Origin: DASSKA01 sp035690905
GTDB taxonomy: Bacteria > Actinomycetota > Actinomycetes > Propionibacteriales > Nocardioidaceae
Reading direction: 5' to 3'
NCBI GenBank assembly: GCA_035690905.1
Contig: DASSKA010000169.1
Coordinates: forward strand, 1-13,730
Length of the DNA: 13,730 nucleotides
The position numbers and the translations under genes were made by a program. Every line of letters begins with the position of its first letter. Position 1 is the stretch's first letter. The notes under the pieces were generated by a model that saw nothing but the letters and a program-made list of their open reading frames with translations, was not told the DNA's origin and made no database searches. This document shows positions 1-6,720 of this stretch, one piece after another.

Positions 1-46
1 GTCGGTCCGGAGCACCCGTCCCGGTCAGCGGCGACCGTGATCTGCT

Positions 47-649
47 GTGCCCGATGACGGAAGTGACTCCACCGTGCGTCTCGACCCGAGAGCGCCGCTC
101 GTGCTCGACACCCGCGAGCTCGGCCGCCGCCCGGGGTCGCAGCGCACGACGGCCTTCACCGAACCGGCCCCAGCAGATCTCGGTATCGAAGTGCTTCGCG
201 TCCCCGAAGGGTCGCCGATCGAGTTCGACCTGAGGCTCGAGGCGGTCATGGAGGGGGTGCTCGTCACCGGCACGGCCCAGGCCGAGCTGGACGGCGAGTG
301 CGTGCGGTGCCTGGAGCCCATCCACGACCGGATCGTGGCCGACTTCCAGGAGCTGTTCGTCTACGACGACAGCGAGACCGACGAGGACGAGGACGACGAG
401 ACCAGCCGGTTGGAGGGCGAGCTGCTCGACCTCGAACCACTGCTGCGGGATGCGGTGGTGCTCGCACTGCCCTTCCAGCCGCTGTGCCGGGACGACTGCC
501 CGGGACTGTGCGCCGAGTGCGGCGCCAGGCTCGCAGACGACCCGGACCACCAGCACGACGAGGCGGTCGACCCACGGTGGGCCGCGCTGCGCGGGCTGGA
601 TGTACCTGACGAAGACACCGGCCGGAACCCCGGCCCGACAGAGGAGTGA
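47..649 (+). CDS. YceD/DUF177 family protein, zinc-ribbon type
   Basis: The 200-aa product belongs to the YceD/DUF177 family, which lies upstream of rpmF in most bacteria and has been linked to 23S rRNA and ribosome biogenesis; its biochemical role is not settled. Visible are an N-terminal stretch (about residues 11-60, LDPRAPLVLDTRELGRRPG) typical of actinobacterial members, a first Cys pair C85/C88 (CVRCLEP), a very acidic segment at about 107-118 (DDSETDEDEDDE), and a C-terminal cluster C147, C151, C155, C158 (LPFQPLC..DCPGLCAECG) that is probably a metal site. An in-frame TGA at 38-40 limits the start. GTG 47 gives the full-length form; GTG 74, with GGAA about 11 nt upstream, is an alternative that would remove 9 residues. 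Its stop is 4 nt before rpmF and its last codons carry the rpmF ribosome binding site, so the two are co-transcribed. Family assignment is secure, function is not. Confidence 0.9.
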   Translation: MPDDGSDSTVRLDPRAPLVLDTRELGRRPGSQRTTAFTEPAPADLGIEVLRVPEGSPIEFDLRLEAVMEGVLVTGTAQAELDGECVRCLEPIHDRIVADFQELFVYDDSETDEDEDDETSRLEGELLDLEPLLRDAVVLALPFQPLCRDDCPGLCAECGARLADDPDHQHDEAVDPRWAALRGLDVPDEDTGRNPGPTEE

Positions 650-653
650 GACC

Positions 654-839
654 GTGGCTGTCCCGAAGCGGAAGATGTCGCGCAGCAACACGCGCCACCG
701 TCGCTCGCAGTGGAAGGCCTCCGCGCCCTCGCTGGTGACCTGTGCCAACCCTGCGTGCGGCGCCAAGCACCTGCCCCACCGGGCCTGCCCCGAGTGCGGC
801 CAGTACGGCGCGCGCACGGAGCGGCGCCAGGTCCTGTAG
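654..839 (+). CDS. rpmF: 50S ribosomal protein L32
   Basis: The 61-aa product MAVPKRKMSRSNTRHRRSQW... is ribosomal protein L32 of the large subunit: a basic N-terminal tail followed by a zinc ribbon. All four zinc ligands are present (C30, C35, C45, C48), so this is the zinc-binding 'C+' form. Actinobacteria often carry a second, cysteine-free L32 that is derepressed by Zur under zinc starvation; none is visible here. The GTG start at 654 is preceded by GAGGAG at 641-646 (7-nt spacer), lying inside the 3' end of the DUF177 gene. Only 11 nt separate it from rnc, consistent with one operon joining ribosome assembly and rRNA processing. Length and sequence are normal for the family. Confidence 0.97.
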   Translation: MAVPKRKMSRSNTRHRRSQWKASAPSLVTCANPACGAKHLPHRACPECGQYGARTERRQVL

Positions 840-850
840 AGGGAGCCGCC

Positions 851-1576
851 GTGAGCGAGCCGTCGTACGACGACTTGCGGGAGGCGCTCGGGAAGCCACC
901 GCTCGACCCTGAGCTGCTCGACCGCGCGCTCACCCACCGGTCCTTCGCCTACGAGCACGGTGGGCTGCCGACCAACGAACGCCTGGAGTTCCTCGGCGAC
1001 TCGGTGCTCGGCGTGGTGGTCACCGACACGCTCTTCCGCGCCCACCCAGACCTGTCGGAGGGCCGGCTGGCGAAGCTGCGCGCCGCCGTCGTGAACGCGC
1101 GCGCGCTCGCAGAGGTGGCGCGCACCATCGGCCTGGGCAAGCACATCAAGCTGGGTCGCGGCGAGGAGTCGACCGGGGGTCGCAACAAGTCGTCGATCCT
1201 GTCCGACACCGTCGAGGCGCTGATCGGCGCGGTGTATCTGTCCGGTGGCTTCGAGGCCGCCGGTGCCGTGGTGCACCTGCTGTTCGACCCGTTGATGGAG
1301 ACCGCCGCAGGTCTCGGTGCCGGCCTGGACTGGAAGACCAGCCTGCAGGAGCTGTCGGCAGAACACTCCCTCGGCGTGCCGGAGTACGTCATCGAGGACG
1401 AGGGTCCCGACCACGAGAAGACGTTCACCGCTCAGGTGCAGGTCGGCGACCAGCGCTACGGGCACGGCACCGGCCGGTCGAAGAAGGAGGCCGAGCAGCA
1501 GGCTGCCGAGACGGCCTACCGGGCGATCGTGCAGGAGCACGGCGTGACCGCGGCCCACCCCGTCGTCGAAGGCTGA
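851..1576 (+). CDS. rnc: ribonuclease III
   Basis: The 241-aa double-strand-specific endoribonuclease processes 16S/23S rRNA precursors and other structured RNAs in the cytoplasm. The N-terminal RNase III domain shows the signature NERLEFLGDS (42-51), with E43, E46 and D50 matching E. coli E38, E41 and D45, and SDTVEAL, with D119 and E122 matching D114 and E117; all metal-binding catalytic residues are present. A double-stranded RNA-binding domain occupies about 160-228 and ends in the usual GRSKKEAEQQAA motif. The GTG start at 851 has GGGAG at 841-845 (5-nt spacer). Longer in-frame extensions would overlap rpmF and are rejected. The stop codon is 1 nt from the mutM start, so rnc and mutM are almost certainly co-translated. 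rpmF-rnc-mutM is a standard actinobacterial arrangement. Confidence 0.98.
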   Translation: MSEPSYDDLREALGKPPLDPELLDRALTHRSFAYEHGGLPTNERLEFLGDSVLGVVVTDTLFRAHPDLSEGRLAKLRAAVVNARALAEVARTIGLGKHIKLGRGEESTGGRNKSSILSDTVEALIGAVYLSGGFEAAGAVVHLLFDPLMETAAGLGAGLDWKTSLQELSAEHSLGVPEYVIEDEGPDHEKTFTAQVQVGDQRYGHGTGRSKKEAEQQAAETAYRAIVQEHGVTAAHPVVEG

Positions 1577-1577
1577 G

Positions 1578-2474
1578 GTGCCCGAGCTCCCCGAGGTCGA
1601 GGTGGTCCGGATCGGCCTCGACCAGCACGTCACCGGGCGGACCATCAACCGCGTCGAGGTGCTGCACCCGCGTGTGGTGCGTCGCCACCTGAGCGGACCG
1701 GCCGACTTCGCCGCCGCGCTGGCCGGCCGTCGGGTGGTCGGCACGCGACGCCGCGGCAAGTACCTCTGGCTGCCGCTCGACAACGGCGATGCGCTGCTCG
1801 CGCACCTCGGGATGAGTGGGCAGATGCTCGTGCAGCCGGTCACCGTGCCGGCCGAGCGGCACCTGCGGGTGCGCATGGAGCTGTCCGACCCCGACGGCCG
1901 CGAAGCGCCGGTGCTCGGACGGACTGAGCTGCGCTTCGTCGACCAGCGCATGTTCGGCGGTCTCTCGGTCTCTCCCGGCGGGGCGGAGCTGCCCGCCGAG
2001 GTGTGCCACATCGCCCGCGACCCGCTCGACCCGGCCTTCGACGACGCGGCGTTCGTGGGCCGGGTGCGGCGGCGCGCCTCGGGCATCAAGCGGATCCTGC
2101 TCGACCAGACCGTCGCCTCCGGGGTGGGCAACATCTACGCCGACGAGGCGCTGTGGCGGGCTCGGCTGCACTTCGACCGGCTCGGGGTGAACCTGCGCCG
2201 CGGCCAGGTGGAGGCCGTGCTTGCCGGGGTGCGCGAGGTGATGGGGGAGGCGCTGGGGCAGGGCGGGACCTCGTTCGACGCGTTGTATGTCAACGTGAAC
2301 GGGGAGAGCGGTTACTTCGAGCGGTCGCTGGAGGTCTACGGCCGGGAGGCCCTGCCGTGCTCGCGGTGCGACACCCCGATCAGCCGGGTGTCCTTCATGA
2401 ACCGTTCGTCCTATTTCTGCCCGCGATGTCAGCCTCGACCCCGCGTCCGGCGGGCGGCTTCCGCGCGGGATTGA
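1578..2474 (+). CDS. mutM: formamidopyrimidine-DNA glycosylase (Fpg/MutM)
   Basis: The 298-aa bifunctional DNA glycosylase/AP lyase removes 8-oxoguanine and formamidopyrimidines. The start MPELPEVE supplies the catalytic N-terminal proline (P2) and E3, a lysine at K61 (RRGKYLW) matches the conserved beta-strand lysine, and the helix-two-turn-helix segment GVGNIYADEALW lies at 183-193. The C-terminal zinc finger is intact (C261, C264, C281, C284), with R276 as the DNA-contacting arginine; the residue before it is N275 where many members have Gly. A short basic tail follows the finger. The GTG start at 1578 is fixed by the need for Pro at position 2. It begins 1 nt after the rnc stop, so translation probably depends on coupling. 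The last gene of the tight cluster, it is followed by a 109-nt gap with a candidate promoter and hairpin. Confidence 0.97.
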   Translation: MPELPEVEVVRIGLDQHVTGRTINRVEVLHPRVVRRHLSGPADFAAALAGRRVVGTRRRGKYLWLPLDNGDALLAHLGMSGQMLVQPVTVPAERHLRVRMELSDPDGREAPVLGRTELRFVDQRMFGGLSVSPGGAELPAEVCHIARDPLDPAFDDAAFVGRVRRRASGIKRILLDQTVASGVGNIYADEALWRARLHFDRLGVNLRRGQVEAVLAGVREVMGEALGQGGTSFDALYVNVNGESGYFERSLEVYGREALPCSRCDTPISRVSFMNRSSYFCPRCQPRPRVRRAASARD

Positions 2475-2499
2475 CCCAGGGGGTCTGAGGTGGGATTCT
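2471..2499 (+). promoter_or_regulatory. candidate promoter for the small coiled-coil gene
   Basis: TTGACC at 2471-2476, overlapping the mutM stop codon, is followed after 17 nt by GATTCT at 2494-2499. The -35 is close to the TTGACA consensus; the -10 keeps only the conserved A2, T3 and T6. Transcription would start near 2506 and leave a 5' leader of about 78 nt containing the stem-loop at 2510-2549. Read by eye only; no start-site data. Confidence 0.35.
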
Positions 2500-2509
2500 T
2501 GAAGACGGA

Positions 2510-2549
2510 CACCCTCCCCCTCGGCTGCGATCCAGCCGCTCTCAGGGTG
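2510..2549 (+). other. nested stem-loop in the mutM/small-gene gap
   Basis: A perfect inner hairpin, CGGCTG (2522-2527) and CAGCCG (2533-2538) around a 5-nt loop, is enclosed by a second matching pair, CACCCT (2510-2515) and AGGGTG (2544-2549). No U-tract follows, so it could be a weak terminator for the mutM operon or a leader structure of the next gene. It ends 21 nt before the GGAGG ribosome binding site at 2571-2575. Confidence 0.4.
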
Positions 2550-2583
2550 CGTGACAGACTCTCATCCACCGGAGGACATCACT

Positions 2584-2787
2584 ATGGCCAAGGCGCTCCT
2601 CGGATACATGAGCAGCACCGACCCCCGCGTCCTCGCCCAGCTCACCGCGGAGAACCAGCGGCTCCGTCGGCGGGTCGACGACCTCGAAGCGCACCTGATC
2701 CGTCTCCAGGCCGACAACGACAAGCTGGCCGCCAGCGTGCACGAGTCGCCGCTGCTCACCCTCGACGAGAGCATGCAGCCCGCCTGA
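2584..2787 (+). CDS. small coiled-coil protein of unknown function (67 aa)
   Basis: I do not know a function for this 67-aa protein, MAKALLGYMSSTDPRV.... The start is well supported: GGAGG at 2571-2575 lies 8 nt before ATG 2584, and upstream in-frame starts lack a comparable site. Residues 20-48 form a near-ideal heptad series (L20, N24, L27, V31, L34, L38, L41, N45, L48), with Asn at two core positions, as in parallel dimeric coiled coils. The flanking ends look conserved-like: MAKALLGY at the start and SPLLTLDE near the end. There is no signal peptide or membrane segment, so it is probably a cytoplasmic dimer. From memory, small proteins of this type recur in actinobacteria; that is not checked. 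It lies 94 nt past mutM in its own transcriptional context and precedes the palindrome-rich leader of smc. A link to nucleoid or cell-cycle proteins would be speculation from position alone. Confidence 0.8.
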   Translation: MAKALLGYMSSTDPRVLAQLTAENQRLRRRVDDLEAHLIRLQADNDKLAASVHESPLLTLDESMQPA

Positions 2788-2945
2788 CGCGTCTGCGTCT
2801 CCCTCTCTGCGCCAGTATCCGGCCCGGTCGCTCCGGGGGCTCTGCCATGCTCGGCCGCCCCGTCGTACTGCCGCTCGTACTGCCTCCCGAGTCGCCGCTC
2901 CCACGGAAAAGGGACGCCTCCCATGGTGAATCGACCAGGGGGAGC

Positions 2946-2977
2946 TTCCCTTTACCAGGGCACCCTGGTAAAGGGAA
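2946..2977 (+). repeat. 32-nt perfect palindrome (15-bp arms, 2-nt centre)
   Basis: TTCCCTTTACCAGGG (2946-2960) is the exact reverse complement of CCCTGGTAAAGGGAA (2963-2977), with CA between. As RNA it would be a very stable hairpin with a 4-nt loop. There is no T-run after it. It could be a U-less terminator for the small gene upstream, a leader structure of smc, a protein-binding palindrome, or one copy of a dispersed intergenic repeat. The arms contain the AT-rich core TTTACC/GGTAAA, unusual against the GC-rich surroundings. Confidence 0.85.
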
Positions 2978-3000
2978 CCCGGATCAGCAGGGGATCCGGG
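2978..3000 (+). repeat. 8-bp stem-loop abutting the long palindrome
   Basis: CCCGGATC (2978-2985) and GATCCGGG (2993-3000) are exact reverse complements around the 7-nt loop AGCAGGG. It begins at the base immediately after the right arm of the 32-nt palindrome, so the two would stack as tandem hairpins. Function unknown. Confidence 0.6.
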
Positions 3001-3063
3001 AATCCTGGTCAAGGGCGTGTGGCCGGAGTCGCGGAGGTGCGCAGAACCGGATGCCCCGGCAGG

Positions 3064-3069
3064 TAGGCT
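3064..3069 (+). promoter_or_regulatory. smc: candidate -10 element for smc
   Basis: TAGGCT at 3064-3069 fits the TANNNT pattern of actinobacterial housekeeping -10 elements. No good -35 is seen 16-18 nt upstream (the sequence there is around GCAGAA). Transcription from here would start near 3076, downstream of all the hairpins, and give a leader of about 93 nt to the TTG start. Confidence 0.35.
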
Positions 3070-3168
3070 GCTGCCGCTGACCTTCCCCGCGGCATGTCCA
3101 GTGTCCCCAGTGAGCTGCAGACCGTCCCTCAGCGACCAGCCGACCGGCGATCCGTGAGGAGCACCACG

Positions 3169-6100
3169 TTGTACCTGAAGAGCTTGACGCTTCGCGGGTT
3201 CAAGTCCTTCGCGTCCGCGACAACCCTCCAGCTCGAGCCCGGTATCACCTGCATCGTCGGCCCCAACGGCTCCGGCAAGTCCAACGTGGTGGACGCGCTG
3301 GCCTGGGTGATGGGCGAGCAGGGCGCCAAGTCGCTGCGCGGCGGCAAGATGGAGGACGTCATCTTCGCCGGCACCTCCGGCCGCCCGCCGCTGGGCCGTG
3401 CCGAGGTCGCGCTGACCATCGACAACTCCGACGGCGCGCTGCCGATCGAGTACGCCGAGGTGACGATCAGCCGCACCATGTTCCGCAACGGCGGCTCGGA
3501 GTACGCCATCAACGGCACGGGCTGCCGGCTCCTCGACGTGCAGGAGCTGCTGTCGGACTCCGGGATCGGCCGGGAGATGCACGTGATCGTCGGGCAGGGC
3601 CAGCTCGACTCCATCCTGCACGCGACCCCGGAGGACCGGCGCGGCTTCGTCGAGGAGGCTGCCGGGGTCCTCAAGCACCGCAAGCGCAAGGAGAAGGCGC
3701 TGCGCAAGCTGGACTCCACCGAGGGCAACCTCACCCGGCTCAGCGACCTGCTGTCGGAGATCCGCCGCCAGCTCAAGCCCCTGGGCCGCCAGGCCGAGGT
3801 GGCCCGCAAGGCTGCCGTCGTGCAAGCCGACGTCCGCGACGCTCGGGCCCGGCTGCTCGCCGACGACCTGGTGACCGCGCGCAGCGGCCTCGAGCAGGAG
3901 ATGGCCGACGAGTCCGCCCTGCTGCAGCGCCGCGCCGAGGTGGAGGCGGCCATCGAGCAGGCGCAGGCGGGGGAGTCCGCCGTGGAGGCGCGGCTGCGGG
4001 AGAGCATGCCCGCCCTGGCCCGCGCCCAGGAGACCTGGTTCGCGCTGTCCGGCATCCGGGAGCGGCTCAAGGGCGCCGCCGGCCTGGCCGAGGAGCGGGT
4101 GCGCAACGCCCGGGAGTCCGCTGACGAGCCGGCCACCACCTCCGGGCGCGACCCGGAGCAGCTGGACGCCGAGGCGGAGCGGCTCAGGGAGCAGGAGCAG
4201 CAGATCGCCGCCGAGGTGCAGGACGACCAGGAGGCGCTCGACGAGGCGGTACGACGCAGGCAGCAGGCCGAGCAGGCCCACGGCGAGGAGGACCGCCGTG
4301 TCGCCGCGCTGCAGCGCGCAGCGGCCGACCGGCGGGAGGGCCTGGCCCGGCTGCACGGGCAGGTCAACGCCCTGCGCAGCCGGGTGACTGCCGCCGAGGA
4401 CGAGCTCGGCCGGCTGACCTCCGCCCGCGAGGAGGCGGTGGCCCGCGCCGACCGCGCGCAGCGCGACTTCACCGCCCTCGAGACCCGGATCGCCGGCCTC
4501 GACGCCGGTGAGGAGGGGCTCGACGCCGAGCACGAGGGAGCCAGCTCGGAGCTCGCCGACATCGAGGACCGGCTGGCCAAGCTGCGCGACGAGGCGCAGC
4601 TTGCCGAGCGGGAGCGCGGCGCGCTGGCCGCCCGCAAGGACGCCCTCGAGATGGGGCTGAACCGCAAGGACGGCGCCGGTGCGCTGCTCGCCGCCAGCGA
4701 CTCGGTCTCCGGGCTGCTCGGCTCGGTGGCCGCGCTGCTGACGGTGCGCCCCGGCTACGAGGCGGCGGTGGCCGCCGCGCTCGGCGGGGCCGCCGACGCC
4801 GTCGCGGTCGAGCACGTGGAGGCCGCCGTCGGGGCGATCACCCACCTGAAGTCCGAAGACCTGGGGCGCGCCGGCATCCTGCTCGGCGGGGCCGTCGCCG
4901 ACCCCACCCCCTGGCCGGCGCTGGCCGGCCCGGCGGTCTACGCCGTCGACGTGGTCAGCGCACCGGACGCGCTGCGGCCGGCGCTGCGCCGGTTGCTCTA
5001 CAAGGTCGCCGTCGTCGACGACCTGGACGCCGCCCGGAGGCTGGTCGCGGACCTGCCCGACCTGGTCGCGGTCACCCGCGACGGCGACCTGATCGGCACC
5101 CACTTCGCTTCCGGCGGCTCGTCGTCCCAGCCCAGCCTGATCGAGGTCCAGGCGGCGGTCGAGGACGCGACCCGCAAGCTCGAGGAGGCCGGCCACGCGT
5201 GCGAGCGGCTCGGCTTCGACCTGGCCCGGCTGGAGCAGGAGCGGGTCGCCGCGCGGCAGCGTGTCGACGTGGCCCTGGCCAAGCTGCACGAGTCCGACGC
5301 CGCCCTGGCGGCGGTCGCCGAGGAGCTCGGCCAGTACGGCTCCCAGGCCCGCTCCGCCCGCGGCGAGGCCGACCGGCTGGCGACGGCGATCGGCGCTGCC
5401 CAGGCTGCGCGCGACAAGCACGTCGAGGGCCTGGCCGACCTCGAGACCCGGCTCACCGCCGCGGAGCAGGCACCGGAGGAGGAGCCGGACACCTCCGCGG
5501 TCGACCGGCTCGCCGAGGCGGCGCGGACCGCGCGGCAGCAGGAGACGGAGGCACGGTTGGCCCTGCGCACCGCCGAGGAGCGGGCCCGGGCGCTCGCCGG
5601 CCGCGCCGACGCTCTCGTGCAACAGGCTCGCGCCGAACGCGAGGCTCGGGCCCGCGCTGCCGCTCGCCGCGAGCGGCTGGCCCGGGAGGGTGAGGCCGGC
5701 CGCGCCGTCGCGCAGGGCGTCGTCGTCGTGCTGGAACGGCTGGAGCACTCGCTGGAGCTGGCGGCGGCGGAGCGTACGACGGTGGAGGAGTCCCGTCGCG
5801 GGCAGGAGCAGGAGCTGACCTCGCTGCGCGCCGACCTCCGCCGGCTCAAGGCCGAGCTCGACGAGCTGGTCAGCACCGTGCACCGCGACGAGATGGCGCG
5901 TGCGCAGCAGCGGATGAAGATCGAGCAGCTGGAGCAGCGCGCGATCGACGAGCTCGGCACCGACGCCGAGGCGCTGGTCCGCGACTACGGCCCGGACACC
6001 CTGGTTCCCCCGCCCCCGGCGGCGGAGGACGAGGAGCCCGGCGAGCCGGTGCCGTTCGTCCGCGAGGAGCAGCAGAAGCGGCTGCGCTCGGCCGAGCGCG

Positions 6101-6720
6101 CGCTGGCCATGCTCGGCAAGGTCAACCCGCTCGCGTTGGAGGAGTTCTCCGCGTTGGAGGAGCGGCACAAGTTCCTCACCGAGCAGCTCGAGGACCTCAA
6201 GAAGACCCGCCGCGACCTGCTCGACATCGTCCGCGAGGTCGACGAGCGCGTCGAGCAGGTGTTCACCGAAGCCTGGAACGACGTCCGCGACGCCTTCGAC
6301 TCGGTGTTCGCGCGGCTGTTCCCCGGCGGCGAGGGCCGGCTGGTGCTCACCGAGCCGGGCGACATGCTGACCACCGGGATCGAGGTGGAGGCCCGCCCGC
6401 CGGGGAAGAAGGTCAAGCGGCTCTCGCTGCTCTCAGGTGGCGAACGGTCGCTGGTCGCGGTGGCCTTCCTGGTCGCTCTGTTCAAGGCGAGGCCGTCGCC
6501 GTTCTACATCCTCGACGAGGTCGAGGCGGCCCTGGACGACACCAACCTCGGCCGGCTGCTGGAGATCTACGAGGAGTTGCGCGAGAACAGCCAGCTGCTG
6601 GTGATCACCCACCAGAAGCGGACCATGGAGGTCGGCGACGCGCTCTACGGCGTGACCATGCGCAACGACGGGGTGTCCACGGTCATCTCGCAGCGGCTCC
6701 GTGACGCCGAGCCGGCCTGA
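3169..6720 (+). CDS. smc: chromosome segregation/condensation ATPase SMC
   Basis: The 1183-aa SMC ATPase acts with ScpA/ScpB (not in this window) to organise and segregate the chromosome. The N-terminal head begins MYLKSLTLRGFKSF and carries Walker A GPNGSGKS (31-38), followed by the VGQGQLDSIL region. Coiled-coil arms span about 170-500 and 655-1000, flanking a hinge at about 513-650 (Gly-rich VAAALGGAADAV and THFASGGSSS). The C-terminal head has the ABC signature LSGGER (1088-1093) and Walker B FYILDE (1112-1117). An acidic/proline-rich linker (PPPPAAEDEEPGEPVPF) precedes it, as in other actinobacterial SMCs. I chose TTG 3169 because GAGGAG at 3156-3161 lies 7 nt upstream and the protein then begins at the family N-terminus; ATG 3094 would add 25 atypical residues. 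The stop overlaps the next start by 1 nt. All ATPase motifs are intact. Confidence 0.97.
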   Translation: MYLKSLTLRGFKSFASATTLQLEPGITCIVGPNGSGKSNVVDALAWVMGEQGAKSLRGGKMEDVIFAGTSGRPPLGRAEVALTIDNSDGALPIEYAEVTISRTMFRNGGSEYAINGTGCRLLDVQELLSDSGIGREMHVIVGQGQLDSILHATPEDRRGFVEEAAGVLKHRKRKEKALRKLDSTEGNLTRLSDLLSEIRRQLKPLGRQAEVARKAAVVQADVRDARARLLADDLVTARSGLEQEMADESALLQRRAEVEAAIEQAQAGESAVEARLRESMPALARAQETWFALSGIRERLKGAAGLAEERVRNARESADEPATTSGRDPEQLDAEAERLREQEQQIAAEVQDDQEALDEAVRRRQQAEQAHGEEDRRVAALQRAAADRREGLARLHGQVNALRSRVTAAEDELGRLTSAREEAVARADRAQRDFTALETRIAGLDAGEEGLDAEHEGASSELADIEDRLAKLRDEAQLAERERGALAARKDALEMGLNRKDGAGALLAASDSVSGLLGSVAALLTVRPGYEAAVAAALGGAADAVAVEHVEAAVGAITHLKSEDLGRAGILLGGAVADPTPWPALAGPAVYAVDVVSAPDALRPALRRLLYKVAVVDDLDAARRLVADLPDLVAVTRDGDLIGTHFASGGSSSQPSLIEVQAAVEDATRKLEEAGHACERLGFDLARLEQERVAARQRVDVALAKLHESDAALAAVAEELGQYGSQARSARGEADRLATAIGAAQAARDKHVEGLADLETRLTAAEQAPEEEPDTSAVDRLAEAARTARQQETEARLALRTAEERARALAGRADALVQQARAEREARARAAARRERLAREGEAGRAVAQGVVVVLERLEHSLELAAAERTTVEESRRGQEQELTSLRADLRRLKAELDELVSTVHRDEMARAQQRMKIEQLEQRAIDELGTDAEALVRDYGPDTLVPPPPAAEDEEPGEPVPFVREEQQKRLRSAERALAMLGKVNPLALEEFSALEERHKFLTEQLEDLKKTRRDLLDIVREVDERVEQVFTEAWNDVRDAFDSVFARLFPGGEGRLVLTEPGDMLTTGIEVEARPPGKKVKRLSLLSGGERSLVAVAFLVALFKARPSPFYILDEVEAALDDTNLGRLLEIYEELRENSQLLVITHQKRTMEVGDALYGVTMRNDGVSTVISQRLRDAEPA

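Larger units (their letters stand above)
2788..3168 (+). other. 381-nt non-coding region upstream of smc, rich in inverted repeats
   Basis: No credible gene is seen here; the only long open frame has no ribosome binding site and runs through the hairpins. From left to right it holds GACGC/GCGTC around GTCT (2786-2799), a GC-rich hairpin CCCGG/CCGGG (2823-2837), a 10-bp direct repeat TCGTACTGCC at 2863-2872 and 2875-2884, an imperfect hairpin at 2918-2944 (CTCCC/GGGAG with inner TGGT/ACCA), the long palindrome at 2946-2977, and an 8-bp hairpin at 2978-3000. A further copy-like element, CCTGGTCAAGGG (3004-3015), resembles CCTGGTAAAGGG in the palindrome. A candidate smc promoter element lies near 3064. 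The region probably carries the end of the upstream transcript and the smc promoter and leader. Confidence 0.6.

Noticed and set aside
1..46. Left edge as the end of an upstream gene such as coaD
   Set aside because: Only 46 nt, with no frame that shows a recognisable C-terminus; nothing can be supported.
2863..2884. Two copies of TCGTACTGCC as a CRISPR or iteron start
   Set aside because: Only two 10-bp copies with period 12 and no further units; no cas genes or replication initiator nearby.
2490..3080. 196-aa open frame through the mutM-smc gap
   Set aside because: It overlaps the well-supported 67-aa gene in another frame, has no ribosome binding site, and reads through the inverted repeats with no recognisable domain.
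5960..6100. Pro/acidic stretch in SMC as an unusual insertion
   Set aside because: A variable acidic/proline linker before the C-terminal head is usual in actinobacterial SMC proteins.
2542..6168. 1208-aa reverse-strand open frame opposite smc
   Set aside because: A shadow of high-GC third-position bias: low-complexity Leu/Gly/Arg-rich, no domain, and it covers the reverse complement of the clear smc coding frame.
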